Positions 8,906 through 17,994 are shown, counted from the first letter of the stretch. The stretch: DNA of 62,314 nt from Clostridia bacterium (GCA_017463245.1 JAFTPN010000065.1:1-62314); one strand, 5' to 3'. The notes: generated from the sequence alone by a model not told the origin. A program made the numbers and translations.

Positions 8906-8940
8906 AAACCCCGGAAGCAAATGCTTCCGGGGTTTCGTTT
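8906..8940. terminator. Bidirectional terminator (PHP gene / Cys-rich gene)
   Basis: A 13-bp stem AAACCCCGGAAGC/GCTTCCGGGGTTT with a four-base loop lies between converging genes, with T-rich tails on both strands. Confidence 0.85.
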
Positions 8941-9481
8941 ACCATGTCACGCGCACCGCGCAGCGCTTGCCGCCCGTCTTGACGGATTCCAGCAGCTGTG
9001 CCTGCACCGGCGTTTCCAGCAGCTGACCGAAGAGCTTTTTCGCATAGCCGATGGTGCAGTAGCACCAGGCCTCCGGCAGCAGGCCCTCCACCCGCTTCAC
9101 GCAGCCACAGTAGCATTGCGGATAGCAGAAGATCAGCTCATTTTCGGACACATATTCCAGCCAGGCAAAGCTTTCCCGGCTGTTGAACAGCTCCACCATG
9201 CCCTGCAGGCTGCCCGCCTCCTTGCGGTATTTCGCCAGCAGCTTGGCGGTGGATGCACCATCGTTGCAGATGCACCTTTCCCGCACCCGCAGCAGGGTCT
9301 CCCGGTCATACTGCGCCGTCAGGGCTTCGCAGGCAGACTGCGCCCATTGGAACTTCTTTTCAATGCTGGCTGCCTTGGACAAGGGGAACGCCCCCTCAAA
9401 GTCCGCGGCTGCTTCCTCGCCGATCACTTCCCGGATGGCCGCCGCCATGCGCAGGGAATGGGCATTGTCGTTCTTCGGCAC
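8939..9481 (-). CDS. Conserved hypothetical Cys-rich protein
   Basis: A 180-residue soluble protein I cannot assign to a named family. It contains the cysteine cluster CYPQCYCGCVKR around residues 119-130, with further Cys at CICND and WCYCTIGY. The C-terminal pattern (G.PV...LLESVKTGG.RC.V) resembles the end of the small ligand-binding V4R-like and thiazoline-hydrolase-like families, but the match is loose. The start is a GTG with GAGGTGA a few bases upstream, placed 4 bp after the fucosidase stop codon, so it is translated from the same mRNA. The clustered cysteines suggest bound metal or redox activity. Confidence 0.6.
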   Translation of the reverse strand: MPKNDNAHSLRMAAAIREVIGEEAAADFEGAFPLSKAASIEKKFQWAQSACEALTAQYDRETLLRVRERCICNDGASTAKLLAKYRKEAGSLQGMVELFNSRESFAWLEYVSENELIFCYPQCYCGCVKRVEGLLPEAWCYCTIGYAKKLFGQLLETPVQAQLLESVKTGGKRCAVRVTW

Positions 9482-9485
9482 GGTA

Positions 9486-10754
9486 TCACCTCATCCCATG
9501 GCAATGCGCCGTCATTTCCGCAATGCGCGCCTCGCCATCGCTTTCCAGTATCTCCAGCTCGATGCGGGAGGCCGCCAGCATGGGCAGCACCGCAATGTGC
9601 TTGTGGCCGATGGTGCAGCCCTCGTAGAGCAGCACCCGGTCGGTCTTGCACACCCGCAGCCGCGCCCACAGGCGGAAGCGCTTCACCCGCTGGCCATCGG
9701 TGATATCCTCCCGGATCACCACCCGGTTCATCACCGGCACATTGGGGCTGTAGCCCCAGCCCGCATGGTAGTCCTCATGCTCAATGACGTACAGGCCGCC
9801 CTCCTGCTTCACTTCCCCATAGGGCAGCGGGCGCTGATACACGCTGCGCCACAGCTTGCCAAAGTCCTTCATCACCCGCACGTCAGCCTCGTGCAAAAGG
9901 CCGCGGCTGTTGGGACCGGCGTTGATCAGCAGATTGGCGCTGCGACCCACGCTCAGCTCGTAATTGCCCAGCAGCTGCTCCGGGGTGGTCAGGTCGGCCT
10001 CGTTGTCCTTGCAGTCAAACCAGCTGCTGGGGCGCAGGCGCATGTCGCACTCCGCAGGCATGAAGCGGGGCTCTGCTGCCCTGCCCGCATCGTTCACCGA
10101 GAAGGCGATCTGCGTGGCGATGCAGCCATTGTCCAGGCTGGCCGCGCCTTCCTCGTTGCCGATCCAGCGGATGTCCGCACCCTCCCGCAGCACATCGCCG
10201 AAGATCAGGATGCCCGGCTGCAACCGCCGGATCTCCGCGGTGATGCGGCAGTGGTCGTAGTTCTTGCCCTCGGAGCCGCAGCCGTCCAGCCACAGGTAGT
10301 CGATCTTCCCGTACCCGGTGAGCAGCTCGCTGAGCTGGCTGATGAAATACGCATCGTATTCCGCATCGGTCTGCTCCGCGTGCTCCTCGCCCCATTGGGC
10401 AGGGGAATAATACAGTCCCACCTTCATCTCCGCCCGGCGGCAGGCGTCCACAAAGGCCTGCACCACGTCGCCCCCAAAGGGCGTGGCCGCCACGGAATAG
10501 CTGGTATACTTGCTGGGCCACAGGGCAAAGCCGTCGTGATGCTTGCAGGTCATGATAGCGTAGGTGGCGCCCATGGCCTTGGCGGCTTCCATCCATTGGT
10601 CACAGTTCAGTTCCACCGGGTTGAAGGCCTCGGCGGGCATGGGCTTGCCGTCCCAGTCCTCGTGTCCCGGGAAAAAGCTGCGGATGCCGAAATGAAAAAA
10701 CGCACCGATCTCCCAGTCCAGAAAATCCAGCAGCTGCTGTGTGGGTTTAAGCAT
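9486..10754 (-). CDS. Alpha-L-fucosidase, GH29 family
   Basis: A 422-residue enzyme of family GH29, which releases alpha-linked fucose from glycans by a retaining mechanism. Family signatures are IGAFFHFGIRSFFPGHEDW at the N terminus, TCKHHDGFALWPSKYT near residue 70, and the nucleophile in YLWLDG (Asp157). The acid/base residue of GH29 is poorly conserved and cannot be pointed to. There is no signal peptide, so it acts on imported glycans. The ATG used follows AAAAGGGG; an ATG 18 bases earlier overlaps that ribosome site. It lies 30 bp after dut and 4 bp before the Cys-rich gene in an apparent ksgA-dut-fucosidase operon. Confidence 0.88.
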   Translation of the reverse strand: MLKPTQQLLDFLDWEIGAFFHFGIRSFFPGHEDWDGKPMPAEAFNPVELNCDQWMEAAKAMGATYAIMTCKHHDGFALWPSKYTSYSVAATPFGGDVVQAFVDACRRAEMKVGLYYSPAQWGEEHAEQTDAEYDAYFISQLSELLTGYGKIDYLWLDGCGSEGKNYDHCRITAEIRRLQPGILIFGDVLREGADIRWIGNEEGAASLDNGCIATQIAFSVNDAGRAAEPRFMPAECDMRLRPSSWFDCKDNEADLTTPEQLLGNYELSVGRSANLLINAGPNSRGLLHEADVRVMKDFGKLWRSVYQRPLPYGEVKQEGGLYVIEHEDYHAGWGYSPNVPVMNRVVIREDITDGQRVKRFRLWARLRVCKTDRVLLYEGCTIGHKHIAVLPMLAASRIELEILESDGEARIAEMTAHCHGMR

Positions 10755-10784
10755 GGTACGACCCCTTTTCAATCCTTGCGATTC

Positions 10785-11267
10785 TCATTTCCCCGTCGAT
10801 CCGAACCCGCCGCTACGCTCCCCGGTGACCTCCGCTTCCTCGGCCAGGCCGAAGGGCAGGAAGATCCCCTGGCAGAAGCGCTCGCCGGGGCGGAGCGTCA
10901 CCTCATGGTCACCGCCGTTCACCAGCATGACCAGGATGTGCCCCTCGTTGTCCGCATGAACATAGTCGCTGTCGATCACGCCCACGGTGTTGGCCAGGCG
11001 GATGCCATGCTTGCGCCCCAGGGACGAGCGGGGACAGTTCAGCAGCACCCAGCCCGGCTCCATAAAGCAGCGGACGCCCGTGGGGATCACCGCCGTGTCG
11101 CCAGGGCGCATGGTCACCTCCACCGGGCACACGAAGTCATAGCCCGCGCTGCCGGTGGTGGCGCGGCAGGGCAGCGGAATGTGGCTGATGTCCAGCTTCA
11201 CCCCATAGGCCGCCGCGTCCTGCTGGTATTGCTTCTCAGATATCCTTGCAAAGCGTGCAATGCTCAT
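10785..11267 (-). CDS. dut: dUTP diphosphatase (dUTPase)
   Basis: A 160-residue homotrimeric-type dUTPase that hydrolyses dUTP to dUMP and pyrophosphate, keeping uracil out of DNA and feeding dTMP synthesis. All five motifs are visible: ATTGSAGYDF (1), PRSSLGRKHG (2), NTVGVIDSDYVHADNEG (3), GERFCQGIFLPF (4) and the C-terminal arm RSGGFGSTGK (5). Motif 3 has DSDYVHADNEG where DxDYRGE is usual, a mild variation. Its ATG overlaps the ksgA stop codon (ATGA), so translation is probably coupled. Confidence 0.93.
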   Translation of the reverse strand: MSIARFARISEKQYQQDAAAYGVKLDISHIPLPCRATTGSAGYDFVCPVEVTMRPGDTAVIPTGVRCFMEPGWVLLNCPRSSLGRKHGIRLANTVGVIDSDYVHADNEGHILVMLVNGGDHEVTLRPGERFCQGIFLPFGLAEEAEVTGERSGGFGSTGK

Positions 11268-12112
11268 GCCCGTCCCTCCCGGAATGCCGTGTAGGCGTCG
11301 GCCAGCCGCGCCAGTTCCTCCAGCGTCAGCTTCTCGCCGCGCACCTTCTCATCCAGCCCGGCCTGGCTCATCAGGCCAACGGCCTCCTCCCGGCTCATAC
11401 GGAAGGTGGCGCAGAGGTTGTTGGTCATGGTCTTGCGGCGCAGGGCAAAGGCCGCACCGGCAACGCGGAAGAAATCCTCCTCGCACTTCACCGCCACGGC
11501 AGGCGTTTCCCGCACGGGCAGCAGTACAAAGGCGCTGTCCACCTTGGGCGGCGGCGTGAAAAGATGGGCGGGCACGTCCATGCCCAGCTCCGGCTCGCAG
11601 AAATACTGGCAGCGCACCGCCAGCATGCCCCAGCCATCGTCGCCAGGCTTGGAGAGGATCTTGTCCGCCACTTCCTTCTGTACCATCAGCGCCAGGCGCT
11701 TCATGGGCAGGCCGCAGGTGAGCAGCAGGGTGATCAGCGGCGTGGTGATATAATAAGGAATATTCGCCACCACGGACAGGGGCTTGCGCAGCGATGCGGT
11801 CACCTCCGGCAGGTTCAGCTGCATCACGTCCCCCTGCACCAGGGTGAAATTGGGCTTATCGTGCATAAAGGCCTGCAAAAGCGGGATGAGCCGCTCGTCC
11901 AGCTCCACAGACAGCACATGATGCGCCGCAGCGCACAGGTGCTTGGTCATGCTGCCGCTGCCGGGGCCGATCTCCAGCACGTCGTCCTCCTGCGTCACGC
12001 CGCTGCACGCCACCAAAGCGGCCAGCAGGTCTTCGTCGTAGAGGAAATTCTGGCCCAGGTTCTGCTTATATCTCAATTGACTGTCGCGAATGCGTTCCTT
12101 GGTTTTGCTCAT
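11264..12112 (-). CDS. ksgA: 16S rRNA adenine dimethyltransferase
   Basis: A 282-residue SAM-dependent enzyme that dimethylates two adjacent adenines near the 3' end of 16S rRNA, a late step of small-subunit assembly. The N-terminal KQNLGQNFLYD, SAM motif LEIGPGSGSMT and catalytic NIPYYITTP are all present, as is the C-terminal helical domain with AFALRRKTMTNNL. The start follows a near-ideal GGGAGGTGA. It is the first gene of an operon with dut and the fucosidase and is divergent from addB. Length is normal for the family. Confidence 0.94.
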   Translation of the reverse strand: MSKTKERIRDSQLRYKQNLGQNFLYDEDLLAALVACSGVTQEDDVLEIGPGSGSMTKHLCAAAHHVLSVELDERLIPLLQAFMHDKPNFTLVQGDVMQLNLPEVTASLRKPLSVVANIPYYITTPLITLLLTCGLPMKRLALMVQKEVADKILSKPGDDGWGMLAVRCQYFCEPELGMDVPAHLFTPPPKVDSAFVLLPVRETPAVAVKCEEDFFRVAGAAFALRRKTMTNNLCATFRMSREEAVGLMSQAGLDEKVRGEKLTLEELARLADAYTAFREGRA

Positions 12113-12130
12113 GGGTCTCACCTCCCGATG

Positions 12131-12159
12131 AGTATACCACATTTCCCCCGCCGGGACAA
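12131..12159 (-). promoter_or_regulatory. Promoter of the ksgA-dut operon
   Basis: TTGTCC (12154-12159) and TATACT (12131-12136) on the minus strand, spaced 17 bp, just ahead of the ksgA ribosome site. Confidence 0.7.
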
Positions 12160-12161
12160 TC

Positions 12162-12190
12162 TTGAATCCATGCCCGCTTTGTGGCATAAT
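12162..12190 (+). promoter_or_regulatory. Promoter of addB
   Basis: TTGAAT and CATAAT spaced 17 bp on the plus strand, back to back with the ksgA promoter; the two -35 boxes are only 2 bp apart. Confidence 0.65.
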
Positions 12191-12208
12191 GGACGGGAGG
12201 TGAAGGAT

Positions 12209-15200
12209 ATGCGACCAGTTCACATTCTTGGCGGCCGTGCAGGGCAGGTGCTGCCCCACTTGCTGCAATTGATCGGCCAGCGTTATGCCCAGCGCCAGCG
12301 CATCGTGCTGCTGGTGCCGGAGCAGTATACCCTCCAGGCCGAGCGTGAACTGATCCACGGGCTGAACCTGCCCGGCCTCATCGACCTGGATGTGCTGTCC
12401 CCCCGGCGGCTTTCCCGCCGCGTGGCAGAGCGGGGCGGCCGGGGCAAGCTGGCTCCCCTGGACGACCGGGGGCGCTCCATGGCGCTGAGCCAGGCGCTGA
12501 ACCTTTGCCGGGAGGAACTGGTGTATTACCGCCGGGTGGCTCAGTCCCCCGGGTTGCCGGACAAGCTTTCCAGCCTGATCGCCGACATGCAGCGCTGCGG
12601 CATGACCCCGGAGGCGCTGCTGGAGCACGCATCCACCCTGCCCCAGGGCGCCACCCGCGCCAAGGAGACCGATCTCGCCCGCATCTGGGCTGAATATAAC
12701 CGCATTCTGGAAGGCCGCTTTGCCGATGAGACCATGCAGCAGCAGGAGCTTTTGCACCGCCTTGCCCCCAGCGGAGTGCTGACGGACGTGTGCCTGTTTG
12801 TCTACGGCTTCGATGTGCTGCCCCAGCCCATGTGCGCCCTGCTGGCCGAGGCGGCTACCCTGGCGCAGGAGATCACCGTGACGCTGACCATGGACGCCAA
12901 GGAAGCCTACGATGGCCGCATTTTCCTGACCCAGCGGCGCAGCGCGGCGGAGCTGATCCGCCACCTGAAGGAGCGCGATATCCCCTGGGAGATGCGCTAC
13001 CTGCCCCACCGGGACATTCCCGGCAAGGATGCCGCGCTGACCCACCTGGAGCAGTACCTGTTCACCCGGCAGGACAAGCCCTTTGCGGGCGAGGGCAGCG
13101 CCATCCGCATCCACGCCGCTGCGCACCCCTTTGCCGAGGCAGCCCACGCCGCCCAGGTGCTGCGCGCCTGGCACGATGGGGGCATCCCCTGGAGCCGCAT
13201 GGCCGTGGCGCTGGCCTCCCCCGCCGGGCTGGACGGCATTTTAGCGGTGACTCTGCAGGCGGCGGGCATCCCCCACTACCTTGCCCGCAAGGACAGCGCC
13301 CTGCGCCATGGCCTGTGCCGACTGCTGCTGGCCGCCCTGCGCTGCGTGGGCAGCGGCTATGCCCAGCAGGATGTACTGGACGCCGCCAAGAGCGGCTTCT
13401 CCCCCCTGACGGACGAGGAATCCCTTCTATTAGAAAACTACGCGCTGGAGAACGGCATCACCCGGGGCAAGTGGCAGCGCCCCTTCACCCGGGGCGCTCA
13501 GGCCGAGGAAATGGAGCCCCTGCGCCAGCGCCTGATGGAGCCGCTGAGCATCCTCCACGATGAACTGAAAAGTGCCCGCACCGCCACCTCCTCGGTGGAG
13601 GCTGTGTTCCACCTGCTGGAAAACGTGGGCGCTTACGACCGCCTGCTCCACCGGGAGGAGGAGCTTCTCCGCCGGGGTATGCAGGCCGAGGCCGCCCAGA
13701 ACCGGCAGGTGTGGACGATCATCATGAATCTGCTGGATCAGCTCCACGCCCTCTTGGGCGAAAGCCGCGCCGCCATGAAGGACATGGCGCGGTTTATCGA
13801 GTCCGGGCTGACCAGCGCAGCCATCAGCTCCCTGCCGCCCCAGCCCGATACCGTAATGGTGGGCGAGGCTGGCCACCTGATGACCGGCAGCATCGATGCG
13901 CTGCTGGTGATGGGCTTGCAGGACGGCGTGCTGGCCTCTGGCATGGACAGCCTGATCACCGAAAGCGAGCGCGCCGCCCTGGCAGACGCCATGCGCCGAC
14001 CCATCGGCCTGACCCGCCAGGAGCAGTCCGCCCTGCGGCAGGCCGACTTCTACCGCACCATGGCGCTGCCTTTGCAGCACCTGACGCTGACCTTCTCCCA
14101 GGGCGGCCAGGACGGCGCCGCCCTGCGCCCCGCCAGCCTCATCGCCGATGTGCAGGCGCTGTTCCCGGACGTCCACATCACCGGCGGCGTGACTGCCGAT
14201 GGCTCTGACGAAGCGCCCCTCTCCCCCCTGCTGGCGCTGGACGGCCTGGCTCTGCGGCTCCGCGCCCTGGCCGACGGCCAGGATACCGACATGGACGCCC
14301 ACTGGCAGGAGGCGCTGCGCTGGCTGTGGCAAAGCGAAGCCTGGCACGGGCGCATCCGCCAGGTGGTGGACAGCCTGAACACCCGCATGGATGCAGGCAC
14401 CCTCACCCCGGAGCAGACCCGCCGCCTCTTCACCCAGGACACGGTGTCCATCTCCCGATTGGAGGAATTCGCCGCCTGCCCCTATCGGCACTTTGTGGAT
14501 TACGGTCTGAAACCTGTACAGCGCCGCCCCTTTGTGTTTGAGGCAGACGAGCGGGGCTCCTTCTTCCATGCCGCCTTGCAGGGCTATGCTACCTTAGCCT
14601 CCGCCCTGCCCAACTGGCCGCAGGTGGAGGATGATGAAATTGACCAGATGCTGGATCGGGTGCTGTCGCCCCTGACAGCTGAGTGGGAGGGCGGCCCCCT
14701 GCGGGAGGATGCCATGGGTCGCCAGCTGGGCGAGAGCTACGTCCGCGCTGTGCGCCGGGCGGCCTGGCTGTTCACCCGCCACTTGCAGAACAGCCGCTTC
14801 ACCACCTGGGGCGCGGAGGTCTCCTTTGGCACCGAGGGCGGCCTGCCTCCCGTGGTGCTGACCCTCCACGACGGCCGCCGCATCGCCCTGCGGGGTACCA
14901 TCGACCGCATCGACCGCTACGAGGGCGACAAGGGGCTGTACCTGCGGGTCATCGACTACAAGAGCAGCCAAAAGGGGCTTGATCCGGTGCGGATGTGGTA
15001 CGGTTTGCAGCTGCAGCTGCTGCTCTACCTGCGCGCCGCCACGCAGATCCGCCAGGGCGCGCTGCCCGCCGGCGCCTTCTACTTTACGGTGAAGGATCCC
15101 ATGGTCAGCGCCGATGAGGACGTGAAGGCCACCGCCGAAAAGCTCATTGCTCGCAGCCTGCACCTGAAGGGCGTTGTCCTGGCCGAGGCCGAGGTGGTGG

Positions 15201-15556
15201 ACGCCATGGACATGGACGAGAAGCAGTATTCCATTGACAAAGTGTTCAACCAGGACGGCACGGTGGCCAAGTCCGCCAATGCCCTGGAGCTGGAAGAAAT
15301 GAACGCCCTGCTGGATCACGCCCAGCGCACCGCCGCCCTTTTGGCCGACCGCATCCGGGAAGGCCGCATGGAGGTCTCCCCCGCCCAGGTGGAGCAATGG
15401 TCCGCCTGCGATTATTGCGAGTATTCCGCCGTCTGCGGGCTTGACCCCAAGCTGCCGGGCTGCGAGAAAAGGAAGCTGGAGAGCATGAGCAGGGGCGAGA
15501 TGATGGAGAAAGTGCAGGATGAATTCGGAATGCGGAATTCGGAATGCGGAATTTAG
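12209..15556 (+). CDS. addB: AddB-like helicase-exonuclease subunit
   Basis: A 1115-residue AddB-type protein, the partner of AddA in double-strand-break resection. Features are an N-terminal helicase-like region (IVLLVPEQYTLQAERELI), a RecB-type nuclease domain (GTIDRIDRYEG, then VIDYKSS near 900) and the iron-sulfur cysteines: one in EEFAACPYRHF and three in CDYCEYSAVCGLDPKLPGC. Two oddities stand out. The usual N-terminal Walker A site (GxxGxGKT) reads GGRAGQVLP, so ATP binding is likely lost. The gene is not followed by addA. The last 11 residues (EFGMRNSECGI) and the stop codon come from an intergenic repeat that has run into the gene end. Confidence 0.88.
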   Translation: MRPVHILGGRAGQVLPHLLQLIGQRYAQRQRIVLLVPEQYTLQAERELIHGLNLPGLIDLDVLSPRRLSRRVAERGGRGKLAPLDDRGRSMALSQALNLCREELVYYRRVAQSPGLPDKLSSLIADMQRCGMTPEALLEHASTLPQGATRAKETDLARIWAEYNRILEGRFADETMQQQELLHRLAPSGVLTDVCLFVYGFDVLPQPMCALLAEAATLAQEITVTLTMDAKEAYDGRIFLTQRRSAAELIRHLKERDIPWEMRYLPHRDIPGKDAALTHLEQYLFTRQDKPFAGEGSAIRIHAAAHPFAEAAHAAQVLRAWHDGGIPWSRMAVALASPAGLDGILAVTLQAAGIPHYLARKDSALRHGLCRLLLAALRCVGSGYAQQDVLDAAKSGFSPLTDEESLLLENYALENGITRGKWQRPFTRGAQAEEMEPLRQRLMEPLSILHDELKSARTATSSVEAVFHLLENVGAYDRLLHREEELLRRGMQAEAAQNRQVWTIIMNLLDQLHALLGESRAAMKDMARFIESGLTSAAISSLPPQPDTVMVGEAGHLMTGSIDALLVMGLQDGVLASGMDSLITESERAALADAMRRPIGLTRQEQSALRQADFYRTMALPLQHLTLTFSQGGQDGAALRPASLIADVQALFPDVHITGGVTADGSDEAPLSPLLALDGLALRLRALADGQDTDMDAHWQEALRWLWQSEAWHGRIRQVVDSLNTRMDAGTLTPEQTRRLFTQDTVSISRLEEFAACPYRHFVDYGLKPVQRRPFVFEADERGSFFHAALQGYATLASALPNWPQVEDDEIDQMLDRVLSPLTAEWEGGPLREDAMGRQLGESYVRAVRRAAWLFTRHLQNSRFTTWGAEVSFGTEGGLPPVVLTLHDGRRIALRGTIDRIDRYEGDKGLYLRVIDYKSSQKGLDPVRMWYGLQLQLLLYLRAATQIRQGALPAGAFYFTVKDPMVSADEDVKATAEKLIARSLHLKGVVLAEAEVVDAMDMDEKQYSIDKVFNQDGTVAKSANALELEEMNALLDHAQRTAALLADRIREGRMEVSPAQVEQWSACDYCEYSAVCGLDPKLPGCEKRKLESMSRGEMMEKVQDEFGMRNSECGI

Positions 15557-15566
15557 TTTGTGGCAC
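15521..15566 (+). repeat. GAATTCGGAATGCGG repeat, copy 1
   Basis: Two tandem units of GAATTCGGAATGCGGAATT followed by TTAGTTTGTGGCAC. It encodes the C-terminal tail and stop of addB. Other copies lie near 21.6, 28.3, 38.2 and 60.7 kb. Confidence 0.85.
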
Positions 15567-15847
15567 GGCGGGCGATCTACACTTGCCTGAACAAGCAGCA
15601 TGGCCTGCCTGCTGCTTTCCACCTCATCAGTCCCTTCGGGACAGCTTCCCCTCAAGGGGAAGCCTTGTGCACAGCCAAGCTGCTGAGCGGCCCAGAAACA
15701 AAAGAAAAACAAAGCAGCATTCCGCCCCGAAAGGGAGTCCAGAGGGCTGAAAGCCCTTTGGTCAGGGAGTCCAGAGGGGCAGAATGCCCCTCTGGTGGGG
15801 TTTGGAAAGGGGCAAAGCCCCTTTCCCCGAAACGTTTTCAATACCTA
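15567..15847. repeat. Composite palindromic repeat region between addB and the P-loop gene
   Basis: No gene is seen in this stretch. It holds a TCCCTTCGGGACAGC plus CTTCCCCTCAAGGGGAAG module (15630-15666), then three CCAGAGGG/CCCTCTGG-type hairpins (about 15736-15828), two of them led by GGGAGTCCAGAGG. The same modules recur near 28.1 and 62.1 kb. AAACGTTTTCA (15830-15840) lies between the last hairpin and the promoter. Confidence 0.7.
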
Positions 15848-15876
15848 TTGCATATTTGGGGAAAATGGGTTATAAT
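15848..15876 (+). promoter_or_regulatory. Promoter of the small P-loop gene
   Basis: TTGCAT, 17 bp, TATAAT. It lies 38 bases before the start codon. Confidence 0.75.
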
Positions 15877-15913
15877 GGGGTCAGAGAAAACAACTCACAA
15901 GGAGGCGTTTCCC

Positions 15914-16324
15914 ATGATTCAGATTATTGCAGGTAAAAAAGGCTCCGGCAAGACCAAGCGGCTTATCGATATGACCAACGAGACCGCCAAGCAGGCGACC
16001 AACGACGTGATCTTCCTGGATGACGACAACCGCTATATGTTCGACATCGATCACAAGGTTCGCTTTATCAACGCCGGTGACTACCACGTTCACACCCCTG
16101 AAATGTTCCTGGGCTTCCTCAGCGGCATGCTGAGCCAGAACTTCGACGTTGGCACCATCTTTATCGATGCCTTCACCAAGCTGTGCAAGACCGACCTGGC
16201 CGATGCCGAGCCCCTGTTCAAGACCATGGAAGAACTGTGCGCCAAGCACGATGTGAAGTTCGTCCTGTCCGTGAGCGAGGATCCCGCGGCCATGCCCGAG
16301 TTCATGAAGGCTTACATCATCTGA
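15914..16324 (+). CDS. Small P-loop NTPase of unknown function
   Basis: A 136-residue protein beginning MIQIIAGKKGSGKTKRL, with a clear Walker A (residues 7-14) and a Walker B-like FIDAF near residue 80. Small proteins of this kind are common in Clostridia, where they are sometimes labelled PilT-like although they lack the rest of the PilT family. The compact fold with no membrane segment suggests an ATP- or nucleotide-binding protein of unknown role. The start is fixed by AAGGAGG 8 bases upstream. It is a single-gene unit with its own consensus promoter and terminator. Confidence 0.8.
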   Translation: MIQIIAGKKGSGKTKRLIDMTNETAKQATNDVIFLDDDNRYMFDIDHKVRFINAGDYHVHTPEMFLGFLSGMLSQNFDVGTIFIDAFTKLCKTDLADAEPLFKTMEELCAKHDVKFVLSVSEDPAAMPEFMKAYII

Positions 16325-16349
16325 GCCGATCAACTGACGAAGTGAATAC

Positions 16350-16383
16350 AAGGGCGGTTGGTCATTGCCCGCCGCCCTTTTTG
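16350..16383 (+). terminator. Terminator of the P-loop gene
   Basis: Stem AAGGGCGG/CCGCCCTT with a short T tail, 25 bases after the stop codon. Confidence 0.8.
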
Positions 16384-16420
16384 CATTCTATCAAATTTAT
16401 CCGGTCAGGAGCTGATCCCC

Positions 16421-17920
16421 ATGTCTTTCTTCTCCACCCGTGGCGGCGCATGCGTCACCGCATCCCAGGCGATCCTTTACGGCCTGGCCTCCGATGGCGG
16501 CCTGTACGTTCCCGCCATGTTCCCGCAGATCTCCCGGCAGAAGCTTTCCGAGCTGGCCAACATGAACTACTGCCAGCGCGCCTCCGCCATCCTGCGCACC
16601 TACCTGGAGGACTTTACCATTCCGGAGATCGACGCCGCGCTGGAGGCTGCCTATGCCCCCGCCAAGTTCGACGATCCCGCGGTGGCCCCCCTGCGCAAGC
16701 TGAACGACAATACCCACGTACTGGAATTGTTCCACGGCCCCACCCTGGCCTTTAAGGACATGGCGCTGCAGCTGCTGCCCCACCTGACCACCCTCTCCGC
16801 CCGCAAGAACGGCGAAGAGCGGGAGGTGAGCATCCTGGTGGCTACCAGCGGCGATACCGGCAAGGCCGCCCTGGAAGGCTTCAAGGATGTTCCCGGCACC
16901 AGCTGCACGGTGTTCTTCCCCACCGATGGCGTCAGCGATGTGCAGAAGCTGCAAATGACCACCACCGGCGGCGACAACACCCACGTCATCGCCATCAATG
17001 GCAATTTCGACGACGCGCAGACCGGCGTGAAGAACCTGTTCTCCTCCGAGCAGTTCAATGCGGATGTGAACAGCCGCGCCAAGGTGCTGTCCTCGGCCAA
17101 CTCCATCAACTTCGGCCGCCTGGTGCCGCAGATCGTATACTACTTCAGCGCCTATGCCGATCTGATGAATTCCGGCGATATCCAGCCCGGCGACACGGTG
17201 AACTTTGTGGTTCCCACGGGCAACTTCGGCAACATTCTGGCGGCATACTACGCCCGCAGCATGGGTCTGCCCATCGGCAAGCTGATCTGCGCCAGCAACC
17301 GCAACAATGTGCTGACCGATTTCTTCGCCACCGGCACCTACGATGTGCGCCGTCAGTTCTTCAAGACCAGCTCCCCCAGCATGGATATCCTCATTTCCTC
17401 CAACCTGGAGCGCCTGCTGTTTGAAGTGGCCGACCGGGAGGGCGAATTAATCGCCCAGTGGATGAAGCTTTTGAAGGAATGCGGCAGCTACGCCGTGGGC
17501 GAGCAGCGCCTGGACTGGCTGAACAGCATCTTTGCCGCCGGCTATGCCGACGATATGCAGACCAGCGCGGAGATCCGCACGGTGTTCGAGCAGGAGGACT
17601 ACCTGATGGACACCCACACCGCCGTGGCCAGCCACGTGCTGCGCGAATATCGCGAAAAGACCGGCGACCAGACCATCACCGTGATCGTCTCCACCGCCAG
17701 CCCCTACAAGTTCGCTGCCGACGTGCTCTCCGCCCTGAAGGGCAAGGAAGCCGTGGACGGTCTGGACGCCTTCCAATGCTCCGAGGAGCTGGAGAAGGTC
17801 TCCGGCATGCCCGTTCCCCAGCAGGTGAAGGAGCTGCGGGAGCTGCCCGTGCGCCACAAGGCCAAGTGCGAGAAGGACGGCATGGCTCAGGCTGTGCTGG
17901 ATGCCTTTGACGGCAAGTAA
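16421..17920 (+). CDS. thrC: Threonine synthase
   Basis: A 499-residue PLP enzyme that converts O-phosphohomoserine to threonine, the last step of threonine synthesis. The start MSFFSTRGG, the PLP lysine in FHGPTLAFKDMA (Lys112), the phosphate-binding ATSGDTGKAA and FGRLVPQIVYYF identify the long (yeast/E. coli-like) ThrC class. AGGAG lies about 9 bases before the chosen ATG. No hom or thrB gene is adjacent. Its terminator overlaps the ribosome site of the next gene. Confidence 0.95.
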   Translation: MSFFSTRGGACVTASQAILYGLASDGGLYVPAMFPQISRQKLSELANMNYCQRASAILRTYLEDFTIPEIDAALEAAYAPAKFDDPAVAPLRKLNDNTHVLELFHGPTLAFKDMALQLLPHLTTLSARKNGEEREVSILVATSGDTGKAALEGFKDVPGTSCTVFFPTDGVSDVQKLQMTTTGGDNTHVIAINGNFDDAQTGVKNLFSSEQFNADVNSRAKVLSSANSINFGRLVPQIVYYFSAYADLMNSGDIQPGDTVNFVVPTGNFGNILAAYYARSMGLPIGKLICASNRNNVLTDFFATGTYDVRRQFFKTSSPSMDILISSNLERLLFEVADREGELIAQWMKLLKECGSYAVGEQRLDWLNSIFAAGYADDMQTSAEIRTVFEQEDYLMDTHTAVASHVLREYREKTGDQTITVIVSTASPYKFAADVLSALKGKEAVDGLDAFQCSEELEKVSGMPVPQQVKELRELPVRHKAKCEKDGMAQAVLDAFDGK

Positions 17921-17948
17921 GTTGTAACAGTTTTTTCCTGGATGAACA

Positions 17949-17993
17949 AAACCTCCCTTTCGACCGTTGTATGGGCAGAAAGGGAGGTTTTTC
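17949..17993 (+). terminator. thrC terminator-like hairpin overlapping the next ribosome site
   Basis: A 13-base stem AAACCTCCCTTTC/GAAAGGGAGGTTT followed by T residues. The 3' arm GGGAGG is also the ribosome site of the next gene. Confidence 0.8.
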
Positions 17994-17994
17994 C

